Below, piece by piece: positions 10,242-22,586 of a stretch of DNA of 64,000 nt; the stretch's first letter is position 1; every line of letters starts with the position of its first letter. The stretch spans positions 606,105,673 through 606,169,672 of the forward strand of contig NC_081408.1 in assembly GCF_030272615.1 (NCBI RefSeq). Reading direction: 5' to 3'. Both the position numbers and the translations under genes were made by a program. The notes under the pieces were generated by a model. The model saw only the letters and a list, made by a program, of their open reading frames with translations, did not search any database and had not been told where the DNA came from. This stretch comes from Cryptomeria japonica (taxonomy: Eukaryota; Streptophyta; Pinopsida; Cupressales; Cupressaceae).

Positions 10242-10967
10242 CTATAGACCAATGAAAAACTTTATCTCTCCAATTAGAGACATCTCAAACTCCTTTTTCA
10301 TCTCATCTACAAATGCATGACTCATATCATCATCTCCACCGAAGATTATATCATCTACAAATACTTCACATATCAAAATTTGAACACCTTCAGATTTCAG
10401 GTAGATGTTGTTGTCCTCACTTGTTCTCTGAAATCCTATCTTCACAAGATGAGAGTGTAACCATTCGTACCATGCCCTTAGTGTCTATTTCAATCCATAC
10501 AAGGCCTTGTGTAATCTGCACACCATGTCACTATCTTCTGACAAAGCAAACCCATGTGGTTGCTCAATATACACTTCTTCCTCCAGGATTCCATTCAAGA
10601 AGGCAGACTTCACATCCATCTGGTATACCTTAAATACCTTGAATGCTGCAAATTCAAGTAGCATTTAGACACCTTCCAGTCTAGCCATTGGGATAAAGGT
10701 TTCTCCATAGTCTTCTCCTTCTTCCTAAGCATATCCCTTGCATACAAGTCTTGGCTTATTCCTTACCACTATGCCTTCTTCATTCAGCTTATTCCTAAAG
10801 ACCCATTTGGTACCTATGACATTCTTGTGTTCCGGTCTGGGTACCAAGCACCATGCTGCATTCTTCTGTATCTGGTCCAACTCCTCTTCCATTGCCTTTA
10901 TGAAGTCTTCATCGGTAAGTGCCTCTCTAGCGGTCTTAGGCTCAAATTCTGAAATCATGCAAGAATT
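10242..10967 (-). pseudogene. copia1 reverse transcriptase
   Basis: The frame contains FIKAMEEELDQIQKNAAW and VIGTKWVFRNKLNEEG at the N-terminus, [20 protein letters not shown] in the middle, and the catalytic pair in VFVDDIIFGG (about 10350), equivalent to YVDD. In-frame stops occur at 10725-10727 (after CKGYA) and 10485-10487 (after ALYGLK). Both are TAG where copia RTs normally have CAG-encoded Gln. The enzyme is inactive in this copy. Confidence 0.92.
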
Positions 10968-12164
10968 TTATTTCACCTTTCTCCTTGTAAGTATTCCTGC
11001 ATCTTTGTCTCCTATGATTTTCTTTGGATCATGATGCAGTCTTACATACCTAGGAATGACCATAGCTGGTTCAACTTGCTTTTCCTCTTCTTTTTTCGCT
11101 TCATCTTCTTCTTCACCCACTGAAGCTTCTACCAGTACAGAAACATTGAGGTCTCTGCAGTGTTTGTCACTAGTTTCTTTCTTAACCGGTTCCCAGAAGG
11201 CTAAACCCAGTTCATCTTCTGTTTGCTTGATGCCGGTTTCCTCAGGCTTCTCAGGGGATTCATCAACCCTGACATTGATACTCTCAATAATATTTTGAGT
11301 CCTGCTGTTGCAGCACTTGAGAGCTTTGCTTTTAGTGGAATATCCCAGGAATATTCCTTCATCACACTTAGCATCAAACTTGCTCAGGTGCTCACCTCTC
11401 CTGATATAGAATTTACTCCCAAGCACTTTGAAATAACTCACATTGGGAGTTCTCCCATTCCAGTACTCATAGGGGGTTTTGTCTTTACCTTTCTTAATGA
11501 GTACCTGGTTCATGGTATAGACTGCAGTGCTCACCGCTTCTCTCCAAAATGTGTGAGCGATATTTCCTTGGATCAACATAGTTCTAGCCACTTCAACCAC
11601 AGTCCTGTTGTTTCTTTCTACTATGTCATTTTGCTGTGGTGTCCTTGGGGTAGATAATTGCCTCTTAATCCCGTTCTCCTCGCAGTACTTATTGAATTCA
11701 TCAGAAGTGAATTCACCTCCCTAATCGGTCCTTAGGTATTTTATCCTTCTACCACTCTCCTTTTGCACCAATGCCCTAAAGGCTTTGAACTTTCCAAATA
11801 CCTCAGATTTGTCTTTCAAGAATGTGACCCACATCATTCTTGAGCAATCATCAGTAATAATCATGAAGTACCGATCTCCCTAAATGCTTCTAGTTTTCAT
11901 CAGACCACACAGATCAGTGTGCACTAGATCAAGTAAGTTCTCCGTAGAAAAATACTTACCTTTGAATGTTGAGGAAGACATCTTCCCAAGTTGGCATTCT
12001 CTGCACAAGGCATTCCCTGGTTTGTTCAGCAAAGGCAATCCTCTTATTGCCTTGATCTTAGTAGCCTTTACAATATTGTCAAAATTTATATGACAAAGTC
12101 TCCTATGCCATATCCAACTGTCATCAAATTTCGCCATCAGACACTGACTAATCTTGGCATTCAA
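10968..12164 (-). pseudogene. copia1 integrase
   Basis: The GAG-pre-integrase zinc module is seen as WHRRLCHINFDNI...CRECQLGK (11880-12164). The catalytic core follows with the Asp in VHTDLCG, the second Asp in YLRTD and the Glu in NDIVERNNRTVVEVAR, so the DDE residues are still readable. A TAG at 11880-11882 and another after RTD interrupt it. The C-terminal part (10968-11600) includes TPYEYWNGRTPNVSYFKVLG and an acidic linker to RT. Integrase would insert the cDNA. Confidence 0.92.
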
Positions 12165-12500
12165 CTAAAATAGGTTTCCTTTGGTCTGCTTACCGGTGGC
12201 AATAAGTTCACCACTCTTTCCAGTTATTCTATAGACTCCACCTTTGAATCCCAGTATGAGTCCTTTGTCGTTCAGTTGAGCAACACTCAAAAGATTATGC
12301 TTAAGGCCTTCCACCCAGTAGACATCATCCACACTACTCTTTCCATTTAGTGAGATGGATCCTTTTCCTTTCACCATGCAAGGTGCATTGTTGCCAAGTG
12401 GGACAACACCACTATCATATTCTTCAAGAGACAACAAAATTCTCCAGTCACCGGTCATGTGGTGAGAACACCCGCTATCAATGATCCACTCATTAGAGTT
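12165..12500 (-). pseudogene. copia1 protease
   Basis: The active site IIDSGCSHH is present at about 12462-12495, but it lies in a different frame from the upstream Gag ORF. The rest of the domain (12165-12458) shows VKGKGSISLNGKSSVDDVYW and LKHNLLSVAQL. The shift at the active site would prevent a normal Gag-protease fusion. Confidence 0.88.
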
Positions 12501-13517
12501 GTCATATGTGAGACAAGGGCTTTCTGGTCAGACAACTCTTCCTTGACAGCCACAAACACTATGTCCTCATTCTCTTCATCCTCAGATTCCTCATCGATAA
12601 CACCTTCATCCACTGTAACAAGGCAATTTCTCCTACCTACTCCTTTATAATTCCTAAACCTCTCCGGTTTATCCTTATTGTCATTGTTAGGATAGTTAAC
12701 AACTATATGTCCTATCTTATTGCAGGAAAAATACTTTAGAGAAAGATTACCTCTGTATTTTACGGTGCATTTTGGAAGTCTCTTGGAAAGAAGAGCTTCA
12801 AACTCCATCAGAATCTCCTCATCGTCCACATCTCTACTTGGCCTGGATTCATAACTGGTACTAACCTCTTTTCCTTTCCTGGTCAGTGCGAAGGAAGTAG
12901 ACGCTCTAAAGGCTGACTCGGTCTTCTTAACACTACCATCATAACCATTCAATTCATATGCAGTCAACTTTGCAATAATAAGGTCTAAAGATACCTTGGT
13001 TTTGTCGATAGATCTTAGCTCCTGAATAGCGGCAACCCTGATTACATAGACCAGTAAAAGTGATCTCAGAACTTTACTAACAACAGTGGCACCATCAATT
13101 GTTCCACCAGTGCTCTCGATCTCTCCAATCACTGTCTTGATTCTTATGCCATACTGTTGAATGATCTCTCCTTCAACCACCCTCATATCTTCAAACTTTC
13201 CTCTAAGACTTTCTTCCTTAGCCTGCTTGACATGTTCATCACCTCCATAAATGGATTCCAGTTTATACTTCTTTCAGATTGTCTTGTACATCAATGAACT
13301 CTACATCAAACATGTTGCTAATAAGGGCTTCCATGACTTGCCCATTTTCTTGTATCTCTCTTTTCTGATCATCGATTAGAGTGCCAAAGGGGATTACATA
13401 GGTATTCTCAACATAGTTCCAGTGTTGTGCGCCGAAACTCTTGATATATATCTTCATCCTATCCTTCCATATTTTAAAGTTGTCCCTATTGAACTTAGGA
13501 CCTTCCCTCTTCATCAT
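12501..13517 (-). pseudogene. copia1 Gag
   Basis: It starts at 13517 with MMKREGPKFNRDNFKIWKDR, a typical copia Gag N-terminus. A stop at 13263 plus a frame change precede the remaining part (to about 12455). The zinc knuckle reads YFSCNKIGHIVVNYP: the first and last Cys of the CCHC pattern are both Tyr. An acidic stretch (DEESEDEENED) leads into the protease. Confidence 0.88.
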
Positions 13518-13574
13518 TACAATAGGATCTTTTGCCTCAAGCAGTTAAGGTTATATCACCGAGGGCCTGGATGT

Positions 13575-13586
13575 GCTCTGATACCG
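13575..13586 (-). other. copia1 primer-binding site
   Basis: CGGTATCAGAGC on the minus strand, two bases inside the 5' LTR end. It differs by one base from the tRNA-iMet-type site TGGTATCAGAGC. Confidence 0.85.
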
Positions 13587-13588
13587 AT

Positions 13589-15039
13589 TGATGATTAATG
13601 ACGAACTACTAAGGTCCTAACCAGTATTGAGAGGGGGAGGGTGAATCAGTACACACAAACAAAAAACTGCTTCAACACTTTATCATATTAAAACGCAGCT
13701 AACCGGTTGTCTTCACCACTGTACTTAACCATAGCAATATCGGGTAAACAGAAATACTTTAGACAACTAAACTGGTTAAACAAAAATACTTGAGACAACA
13801 TTCAACAGATCTCAAGTCTTGATGACTACTTCACCGATATAATCATGCATGAGTTGTATCAATAATACCACAACCATTTAACACTGGATGCATATCTAAC
13901 TTAATCAGAATCACACAATCATCACATGAAAATATCACAACCCATAACACATATATTTTTCACGTGGAAACCCAAATGGGAAAACCCACAATGGGGATGA
14001 ATACCCACAAGCTTATTTGTGAACTCTTTTGAAGTCCGCTTTGTTAGGAGCCTAGTTCGGTTAAAGACTTTACAATAAAGATTATGTTAGGAACCGATCC
14101 TGTTAGGGATTACCCAGTTAAGGGATGGCTATATACCCTATTAAAGGTTGAAATCCTGTTAAGAGTTACCTCGCTAGAGGATTTAAATAACTGAATGAAC
14201 TTGAGCCACCTGGTTAGAGGATTTACAACAAAGCCTGTTAAAGCTACCCTGTCAAGGGATTTACCTTCTGTTGAAATGGTTAGAAGACAACAGGTAAGAC
14301 ACTCCAATCTAATAACAACACTTCTTGCTAAGGCAGATCCTTTTCAGTTCCTCTCTTCTGCAATCACACTCTGCACATTCCTCACTCTTGTTCGACAAGT
14401 ATCAAATCTCCAACACGTGGACATAAAAAACAACTTTTGCCAACAACTGCAATAACAAAACTCATCGACCTTATAGAAAATAACTAGGTCGGTAACATAA
14501 ACCCTAAACCTTAAATATTTCAAGTTTACACTTACAAGTGGTCCAATCCTAACCATCCAAACACATTTCATAGAATGAAACGATCTAAAATAGATCTCAA
14601 GACATTTTGCATCGTCCAATATTCACCACATCTAGAAGTCAATAACCCATTACGCGCTCTTCACACACCGTTAAGAAAAATGCTCATTCTCGACGTAGGC
14701 ATTTAATGCATTCAATATTCACACGCAAGAACCACAAGGAAATCCTTCATGTGCACACAACTGACATGGTATCTCGATCCTTATCCTTATTCCTTAACTA
14801 ACTGGTCATAGAGCATCATCGGTTGCACCACACAAACCAAACCGGAAACCTTAGAGCTGAACTGAGACTACCAACTGGTAGTCACACTTAGTGAACCCCG
14901 ACACCGGTCCACTCCATCTCGGTTGACCATAACTGCTTTTGATCTTCATACCGGTTCACCTACTTGAGCACTTACTGACATCAACACTTATTGACATCAA
15001 TGACAACATGCATTATCACCACTTCATCATATGCCAACA
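13589..15039 (-). repeat. copia1 5' LTR
   Basis: 1451-bp LTR, homologous along its whole length to 7610-9051 with scattered substitutions and small indels. It includes a short internal repeat of GACATCAA near its plus-strand right end (about 14978-14998) that the partner lacks. Confidence 0.9.
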
Positions 15040-17036
15040 AGACCAAGATCTACTTTCATAACAATATTATAGTACAAAATCACTTAGAAGAGTGATTGTA
15101 TTTTACTAACTCTTGTAAAAGAGAGTCAAATGATACTTCTAGGGTTTCTATTCCTTCTCTACTATGAATTTAATGAATGAATTATGGAGATATGTTGAAG
15201 TAATGAAAAACTATGGCTAAGGTATGAAAAAAATAAACACTTAAGTTGTTGTACGACTGGCAAATAAGAAGAAATGTTATAATAGACACAAAAGTGTTCA
15301 TGAAATCTAACTATGTTTTTGTGACTAAAATATGATGCTGATCTGGTAGGACGAAGGTGCTAGAATGCCTTGGTATTTTGAGTTTGAGCTACTATTGAGA
15401 AATTTGCAACCTAAAATAGTCTAGAAGCCACTTATGAAATTTGATGCATAATTTTGTGGACCGAGGTGTCCCAACATCTTGGTCTTAGGATAGGGGCACC
15501 CTAGCACCTTGGTCCCAAAAAATCATGTCCAAATTATGGGATTGGATCTCTACTAAGCTTCTGATGTTGTTTGAGGTCTTTTGGCTCCATCAGGTACCTT
15601 TAGCTGCACACAAGAGCAAAGAAAGGGGGGTTGTGGATAGGGATTTTCCTTAGGTCAAACCCTAGGTTTGAAATTAACCCTAATTGAAATAGAATTAATT
15701 TTGAATTGAATTGGAAAATCTTTCCTTTTGAGGGCAAGGCTAGATCTTAAAAATGTAGATGATTATACCTTCAATAGGTGATGCAATGCTATTAGGTTGA
15801 GTCCTCCATATGTTGTCACCCCTAGCTAAATTAATTTAATTAATTAAGCTTTATCCTATTAATTAATTAATGTATCTCTTTGAACATTTAATTAATTAAT
15901 TTCCCCCTTCTTATATTAAATAAAATAAATAAATGTATTTGTCTCATTTAATTCATTTTGTCCTTTTCTTTTTGGTCCTCCAATTTTAATTAAATAATTC
16001 AAATTAATTCTAGTTTGAGCACATGGTTCCTAAGCTCAAACCACTAACTAACCCTCAGTTCTTAACCAACCTTATCCTAATATGTGCACATTCCTATTTT
16101 TAATAAATAGGAAAATAATCTAAATCTGGGTATCTTACTCCCAAATTGACACATGTGATCCTTTGCAATGCCACTTGGCCTCAAGGAGGACAAGTTCATT
16201 TTAAATCACCTTCACTTTTCTCTCCATTTCTATTTAATGCATCAATTTTCCTTCACAAATCACCACTCTCATTTTCATAGAAAAGTTATCATGTTGTTTT
16301 GAGTCCACAATTTCCATCCATATAAACTTGAATTTTGCTTTTCATCATAAACCATCTCGCATTTACATTATCATGGAGAAAACTTTATCACCCTTGGAAG
16401 CATCAAAGTGAGCACTCATAAAACCAAATCAAAGGATGATTCTTTATCAAAAGTAGCTTGAAGTTTGCATTTCCTTGCCTATTTCTTATTTTCTTAGCTT
16501 CCTTTTTGATGTTCTTATCTTGAGTGTTTGCTTGATATCTATGTTGTTTACATTGTATTTTAATATTTTATTAACTCATATTTATCTTCACACATTTATC
16601 ACACGTCCGGTGAGACCCACTTCACAGGTCAATCTCACTTTTTTTCGGTTATTTGAGTGTGTTTATTGCAGATTTTAGAATCTTGAAGGCAAAAAAGTGA
16701 TATAGCAAGTCGATTTACACTTTAGTGAAATTAATTTATGCTCCAAGCCTCTTTTTATTACAAATAATGGGAATGAGACAATGAACTGTGAGAACGTGAC
16801 TAGAAACAACGAGAAGACATTCTCACCATTTGACTATTAGTATAAAGTTTTTGGGTTTTTAATAGAATCGGCGTGTCTAAACTAAAAAACAACAAGATTG
16901 CACTAGTAGAATTATTTCTATGTTTTTTTGGTCTCAGATCTCTATTTTTTAAGGTTTTTGATAAATTGAGGATTTAAATTGACATGCAGTGGGTTTGTGA
17001 GTAGAATTAGAAATAGTGGGTTTGTACTATGAAACT
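15040..17036. other. Unassigned non-coding repeat DNA between copia1 and copia2
   Basis: No supported gene. The segment at about 15620-15690 (GGGTTGTGGATAGGG then TCAAACCCTAG) resembles the solo LTR at 30505-30560, so part of it may be a diverged LTR of the C superfamily. 15830-15960 is rich in TTAATTAA. 17032-17036 (AAACT) is the left duplication of copia2. The same substrate resumes at 31552. Confidence 0.4.
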
Positions 17037-17819
17037 TGTAAGGAAGTTAAGTAGCGGAATAACTTCCTACACTAACCTTGAGAGGAGGGTTATGTAAAAC
17101 TTTTACAAATCATCACAATAGTTATAGAAACTTAACAAAAATACTCATAAACAACATTCATAGCTCAACACAGTGATTTACGTGGGTAAAACCCTTTCGA
17201 GAGAAAAACCCCACACTCCAAAAGCAACTCAATATATTATTCAGCAATCAATTATAAATTATAATATACTTGCAGAGAAATCTCTTCACAAGAGTACCAA
17301 TAATCAGAGATTCAGAGGTAACTCAATAGCCATAAGACTCTTACACAACCTCTATCTCACACACCTCATATATAAGAGATACAATACAAGAAACCGTCAA
17401 ACGACATTACACAACCATGGGCTAAAACCACCCAATATAGTATAGCTGACCTTATCTCCAATCTAGATTCCTTATGACATGTTAAAACACACATCAACAT
17501 GTGTCCCTCCATTTTACAACTCATTTATGTGTTCGATGCATTTTATATTTCCTATTTTAGGAGTCCAAACTTCTGGAGGCCATAACTTGTGAACCGTGTG
17601 TCCGATTGATGAACTGTTTGAAGCGTCAGAAAGCTCACAAAGTGTTCTATCACCTTGTAAACTGCTAGGCCATTTATGCCCACTTTCAGAGCATTTAAGA
17701 GGGTATAAAGTCCCCATAATTAATTTTAAACCTTTAATCTCACCCCTCCAAAATGAAAACTTATATATCTTCAAAACTAGTTGTGATCTTGCAATGAAAC
17801 TTTTCTGACATGCTTATAT
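17037..17819 (-). repeat. copia2 3' LTR, outer part
   Basis: Matches 29463-30025 and then 31214-31430 of the 5' LTR, beginning TGTAAGGAAGTTAAGTAG. It is broken after TATAT by insertion of B1 and resumes at 24735. Confidence 0.9.
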
Positions 17820-18754
17820 TGTTGGAATCCAAGAACACTGAGAGGGGTGGGGGGGTGAATTAGTGTTCTACCGGTGAGATCAATTTTAACCTTATTAACA
17901 AAGGAATTTAGTAACCGGTAAGCATAAAAGAATATAACAATAAGTAGAAATGATGCCACCATAAGAACATACACCATAACACATAGATTTATACATGGAA
18001 AACATCAAAGAGGAAAAACCATGGTGAGATTGGTGACCCACAATATCTCCATTGGACAAATGAATAAATATTACAATAGGGGCCTGCACATGCAGGAAGG
18101 CCAATAGCCTAGAGCACACTGCTCATCACAAAAGGAGCCTCACTGACTACAAAAACCAAATATTGGTTTACAAATAAAATTCTAAACTCAGAGAATGCAT
18201 CTGCTATGCTAGATGAGTTCTAGTTCAAGCATTGTCTGTACCGGTTTTCATTATGTCCTCCTTTACCAGTAACTTACTTCACATCCCAAACCTCTAAACC
18301 AATAACCAAGAGTGACTACAAAATATTATATTCACATTTAGTTGATCAATATTACTCGCACAATAGCACACCACTATATATTTCTTCTCTCTGTAGGTAT
18401 TTCTAAAATAACCTAGCCGGATTGACTTAAATACCCTTCCCAAACATAAATGCCTTATGTTGGCTTACAATGATATTATAATTTATTTACATATCGGCCT
18501 AGATAAAAATAAATACATTAAAATTTGTGACCTATGCTACTGATTGTTGCCGTGTAGACCTACTAGATCCATCTCCTATGTTGGCCTCATATATCGGTTC
18601 CTAGTTTGCCCTTTTCCCATGTCTGCCAAATGACTTAAATGTCAATTGCTGAATCATGAGTACTGATGAGTACCAGTTAAGTGTCCAACCCAAACTAATG
18701 TGTCTTTCCATCAATGACACCACAACTAAATCAGATGAGTGTCAATTGCCAACA
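17820..18754 (-). repeat. B1 3' LTR
   Basis: 935-bp LTR, homologous to 23804-24734 with scattered differences. The plus-strand start contains GAGAGGGGTGGGGGGGTGAA, the G-run module shared with copia1 and B2. Confidence 0.92.
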
Positions 18755-18770
18755 ATCTCCCGCTTTGGCA
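18755..18770 (-). other. B1 polypurine tract
   Basis: TGCCAAAGCGGGAGAT on the minus strand abuts the 3' LTR, with GCCATCAA just upstream as in copia1. A second similar block lies at about 18899-18920 (plus CCCCCTTTGACATCAATGAC), possibly an older or secondary purine tract. Confidence 0.8.
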
Positions 18771-18962
18771 TTGATGGCAACACTCATATGAAAAAATGTG
18801 TCGCTGAAGTGCTATCCTGGTTTCTCCCAAAACTAACCTTGCTCCCCCTGAGCTATACATTACTTCTTATGTACCTTAACATTTTTCACAACAACCACTC
18901 CCCCTTTGACATCAATGACAAAGGCGGGGAAAAAGAATGAAATCAAAATGTGTTTATCGGAT

Positions 18963-21900
18963 CTAGATGTCCTTGAATATATCTGGGTAAACACCCTTCA
19001 AAAATCCTAAGTAAGTATCCCAATCAGTTTTCAATGTTCCTAAAATAGATATAAACCCATTAAGAATATATGCATGAAGTTCTTCTTTAGTTAGGTTTGC
19101 TGGTGTGGGTTTATTCATCAATTCTAAACTTTCCCGCTTACGAAGTAACAAGGTGTTCAACCGGGGACTTACCAATCCACTCAATTTCCTAGGTCACCGA
19201 ATTAACCTATCCATAACTTTTTCCAAGGCTGGTATCTTAGATTCTGCAACCAAAGTTTGACCATCAATAGCGTTGGTCAATGACCAAGTACCATCAAAAT
19301 TGTTAGCGAGATGTTCCAACTGGGCCTTTGCCGCTTTAATTGTTACCTCCAGGTCAGTTGTAAGTTTACCGATGTTAGTATCGAACCTATATATACAATT
19401 GCACTAATTAAGAGCCTCATCAATCTTTGTTAGTTGTCTTGTCATCTTTACCTTATCTGATATGATTATATTGTCACAGGTGACCTTCCTAGAAACATTG
19501 TATCTCTCTATTAACTGTCGGTTTGATATCTATTGAAAAGTTTGTATTTATTTTGTAATGTGTTTAGTCAAAATCTTAATCTTACTAGAGGGGCTAGCTA
19601 CCAAACTAGTGTACCTTGGAACTAGCTACTGCAGAACCGAAATGGCCTTCTCAATAACTTGCTTGTCTTCCATTCCTTCCTTAACTTCTGAGCTGCAATA
19701 TACATCGATTCAAAACTGCTCGGTTGCTCGATATTCCTCTGTCCAAAATCAACTTGATTGGATGAGCCAAGTGTCAACAATGAATTACTAGACTCTCCAA
19801 CCTGTTGACTGGCACCGGTAGCTTCGCCACTTGGTGCAACAACCTTCTCAACCTTAACCTCTTTTGTGTGGACATTTGTTGCCGGAGGTTCAATATCCTT
19901 AGCTTGTTTATTTTCTATATCTACATCAATAACCTCTACATCTGGAATGTTCTGTTCCAATGTATCCTTCTTATCATGCATAACTTCAATGTTATCTACC
20001 GGTTTCTCCACATTATGTACAGGTGATACTACTAGAGGAATATTCTCTATTGGTTTCTATTCCAAAATTGGTGATTCCAAACCTAATATACCTTTCCCCT
20101 TACCATCAACTGAGATATCTTGAATACTAAACTTAGGAGAGAATACTGATGGAGTAAAGAAATCAAGTTTATCTATAAATAATTTTACCCATGCCTCGTG
20201 GGTCTCCTTAACTATTTCATTTACTCTATCTACTATTAGACTCACATGTCGGTGTCTCCTCTAGAAAATTATTTTATTTGCATATTCCAGACACTCCTGC
20301 AACTCCTTATCAGTTATTGCACCACAAATAGTCAATAACTCTCGCATCTTTATATTTTTATCCTCTTCAACTACAAACAGTCTCCTAGCATCTAGCTTAT
20401 TGTACAAATCTCCCAGTATTTGATTTTAAATCTCAAGTAATGCCTTCTTACATATATCTAAGTATAACAAAATTGCTTCCTCAATCTCCATTTGTTCCTT
20501 ATCATCCATATGTACATAGTAATGTTGGATATTACTCAAAATTCCATCTTTAGTTATTTGATCTATCAATTGAGAAACTAAGAGAGGAGGAATGAATTCA
20601 ATACTCTTAGCCTATTCAAGAGCCATATATATATATCTGATTTCTTCTTGCCGGGAGTAGATGTAGACTCTTTAACCGGTTTCCTCTTCTCTGTGGGTTT
20701 CCTCTCCTTCAAAATCTTCTTTGGGGCTGCCGGAGGAGTGACCTTCACTTTCTGTTGCTTTCCTTCCTTAGGTTTCTTCCTTTGTATCTTGATGTAAGTC
20801 TTGGGAATCTTTGAGAGCACAACATCAGTATCAAAACTAGATTCAATAGGGGCAATATAAGTTTTTGGTTTCTTCCTCTTTAATACACCCTTGCTGGCTG
20901 TTGCTGCCGGTGGAGTCTGAACTATTGCCAGAGATGACCCTTCTACTAGTGCAATGATCTATTTGATTTCAAAGGACATCTTGTCCACTGCTTCACCAAC
21001 CTTCTTGATTTTTTCGTTCCCTCTTCTTCTTGCTAAAACCTATCTGAACTTTGGATTCCTTTTTCTTTGATGTCCCAAAGGTTTTCTCAGCTTCATCAGC
21101 CGGGGCATCAATAAGAGTCTTGACATATAAGTCCAAGATCTCAACATCAACCTCATAACCCATCTCAGTGATCCATATCTTTCATGGTTGCACAACCTCC
21201 ATTAATGTTTCATCCCTTTTCACCATAAAGCAGATTTCTATAAAGTACTTATCAACAATATGCTTAGGCACTCTCTCTCTTCTTCATTATCTTGTGAAAA
21301 GATTTGAAATAACCCCATAAAATGGAGTCTCTCTCCTTGTCCTGTCCCAAGCCTCTTATAGCATCTTTCATTTGTTTCCCTACTGGCATATCAAATTCCC
21401 ATTATGTTTTACCAGATCCTGGTAACTCATTCAAAAAGTAAAGCATCAAGCAAACAACAAGGTTGCCATACTAGAAAACACCTTTCTTCTTACCCTTAAT
21501 CTTCCCTAGGTTTGAAATAAGTTCTTCAGACATCCATTGACATAGATCATACATATCATTTTCTTTAACCATATGATGAGCACAGTAAATGCATGAACTA
21601 GAAACAAAGTTCAATTGGTTTGATTGAGTTACCTTGTAATCGATGGTCATACTTGCAAATTGAACAACTTTATCTTTGATAATGCTTATCTTTATTGACC
21701 GGTTGTCAAAAGTTGCACAAATTAACTTCTCCACCTCATTGTTAGATATTTTCTTCTTTCCAGGAGTCTGACCAATTTGGGGCAAACCAGTGATTGCATG
21801 AATAGCCTCCTTGGTGATTTTGTAAGGTCGGTCTAGCCACATGAATTCCCCGTGGATACGAATTAGCACATACCTAATCATTTCATCTTCAAATTTTGAC

Positions 21901-22218
21901 ATCTCCAAAATGTCAGTGAAACCTTGATCCTTCAGAATTTGGAATTCCAGTTTCATCGATCCCTTCCTATCTAGTAAATTTGTCATGTACATTGTTTTGA
22001 TTTCAACAGAAGCTAAATCCTCCAGAGTGTAGTGGATATATGGACAACCATCTTCAATATACAGAACTTCGTCTGGAACCATAGAAAACGTGCCGATTGA
22101 ATCATCGACCTTCGCAATATGAGGGCATTTCTTAAAAACTAGGCATGGATGATCCTTGATGTCAACAACAATAGGAGGTATCCAAACCTATCGAAGCAGG
22201 AATTGATCCAGAAGCCAT
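18963..22218 (-). pseudogene. B1 ORF2, unidentified accessory protein
   Basis: ORF2 begins at the ATG at 22218 (MASGS), shifts frame within about 20 codons, then is open for 203 codons (21471-22082). This globular part contains FMWLDRPYKITKEAIHAITG and KKKISNNEVEKL. Downstream are Lys/Pro-rich linkers (20578-20820), a coiled-coil-like part, and a C-terminal end at 18963-19184. Many stops and shifts interrupt it. B2 carries a homologue at 55942-58135. The pattern loosely resembles plant retrotransposon accessory or envelope-like ORFs and the 'putative plant transposon protein' family. I cannot assign it. Confidence 0.6.
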
Positions 22219-22586
22219 TGCAAACAAAAGATAGCTAAAAAACTGATAAAATACCTCACAACCTTCGTCGGTGAAAGCTCTTGAAAATCCACTCTAAATA
22301 CACTGGAATTTGCTTGAAAATTCTCTTGATCACCTTAAACTTGCTCTACTTCACTTTGAATGTTGTGTGATTAGAAATGAACCAACATTTCTCTCTTATT
22401 CTGTAAAAACCCTAATTTCACATTGACATAAATGTGTGCCGACTTATCATACCGTATTCAAAATCCATAAGATCAGTAATGGAAAACCTTCAGACTGACT
22501 TCTCCAAGATTTGAAACAAGCTTTCAAGCCATTTCTAGGGGTAATGCAAGATCTATCATTAATTTGGCCCCCCTAAGGCCAATGCC

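Larger units (their letters stand above)
7610..15039 (-). mobile_element. copia1: full-domain but decayed Ty1/copia retrotransposon
   Basis: A 7430-bp element on the minus strand with LTRs 7610-9051 and 13589-15039, 5-bp duplications AGACC at 7605-7609 and 15040-15044, a primer site at 13575-13586 and a polypurine tract at 9052-9067. Domains follow the copia order Gag, protease, integrase, RT, RNase H. Each is recognisable, and each is broken by stops or shifts. The two LTRs differ at many scattered positions, so the insertion is much older than A1. Confidence 0.93.

Noticed and set aside
13575-13586. TGGTATCAGAGC-type sites as parts of tRNA genes
   Set aside because: They are 12-base primer-binding sites abutting LTRs. 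No cloverleaf flanks any of them.
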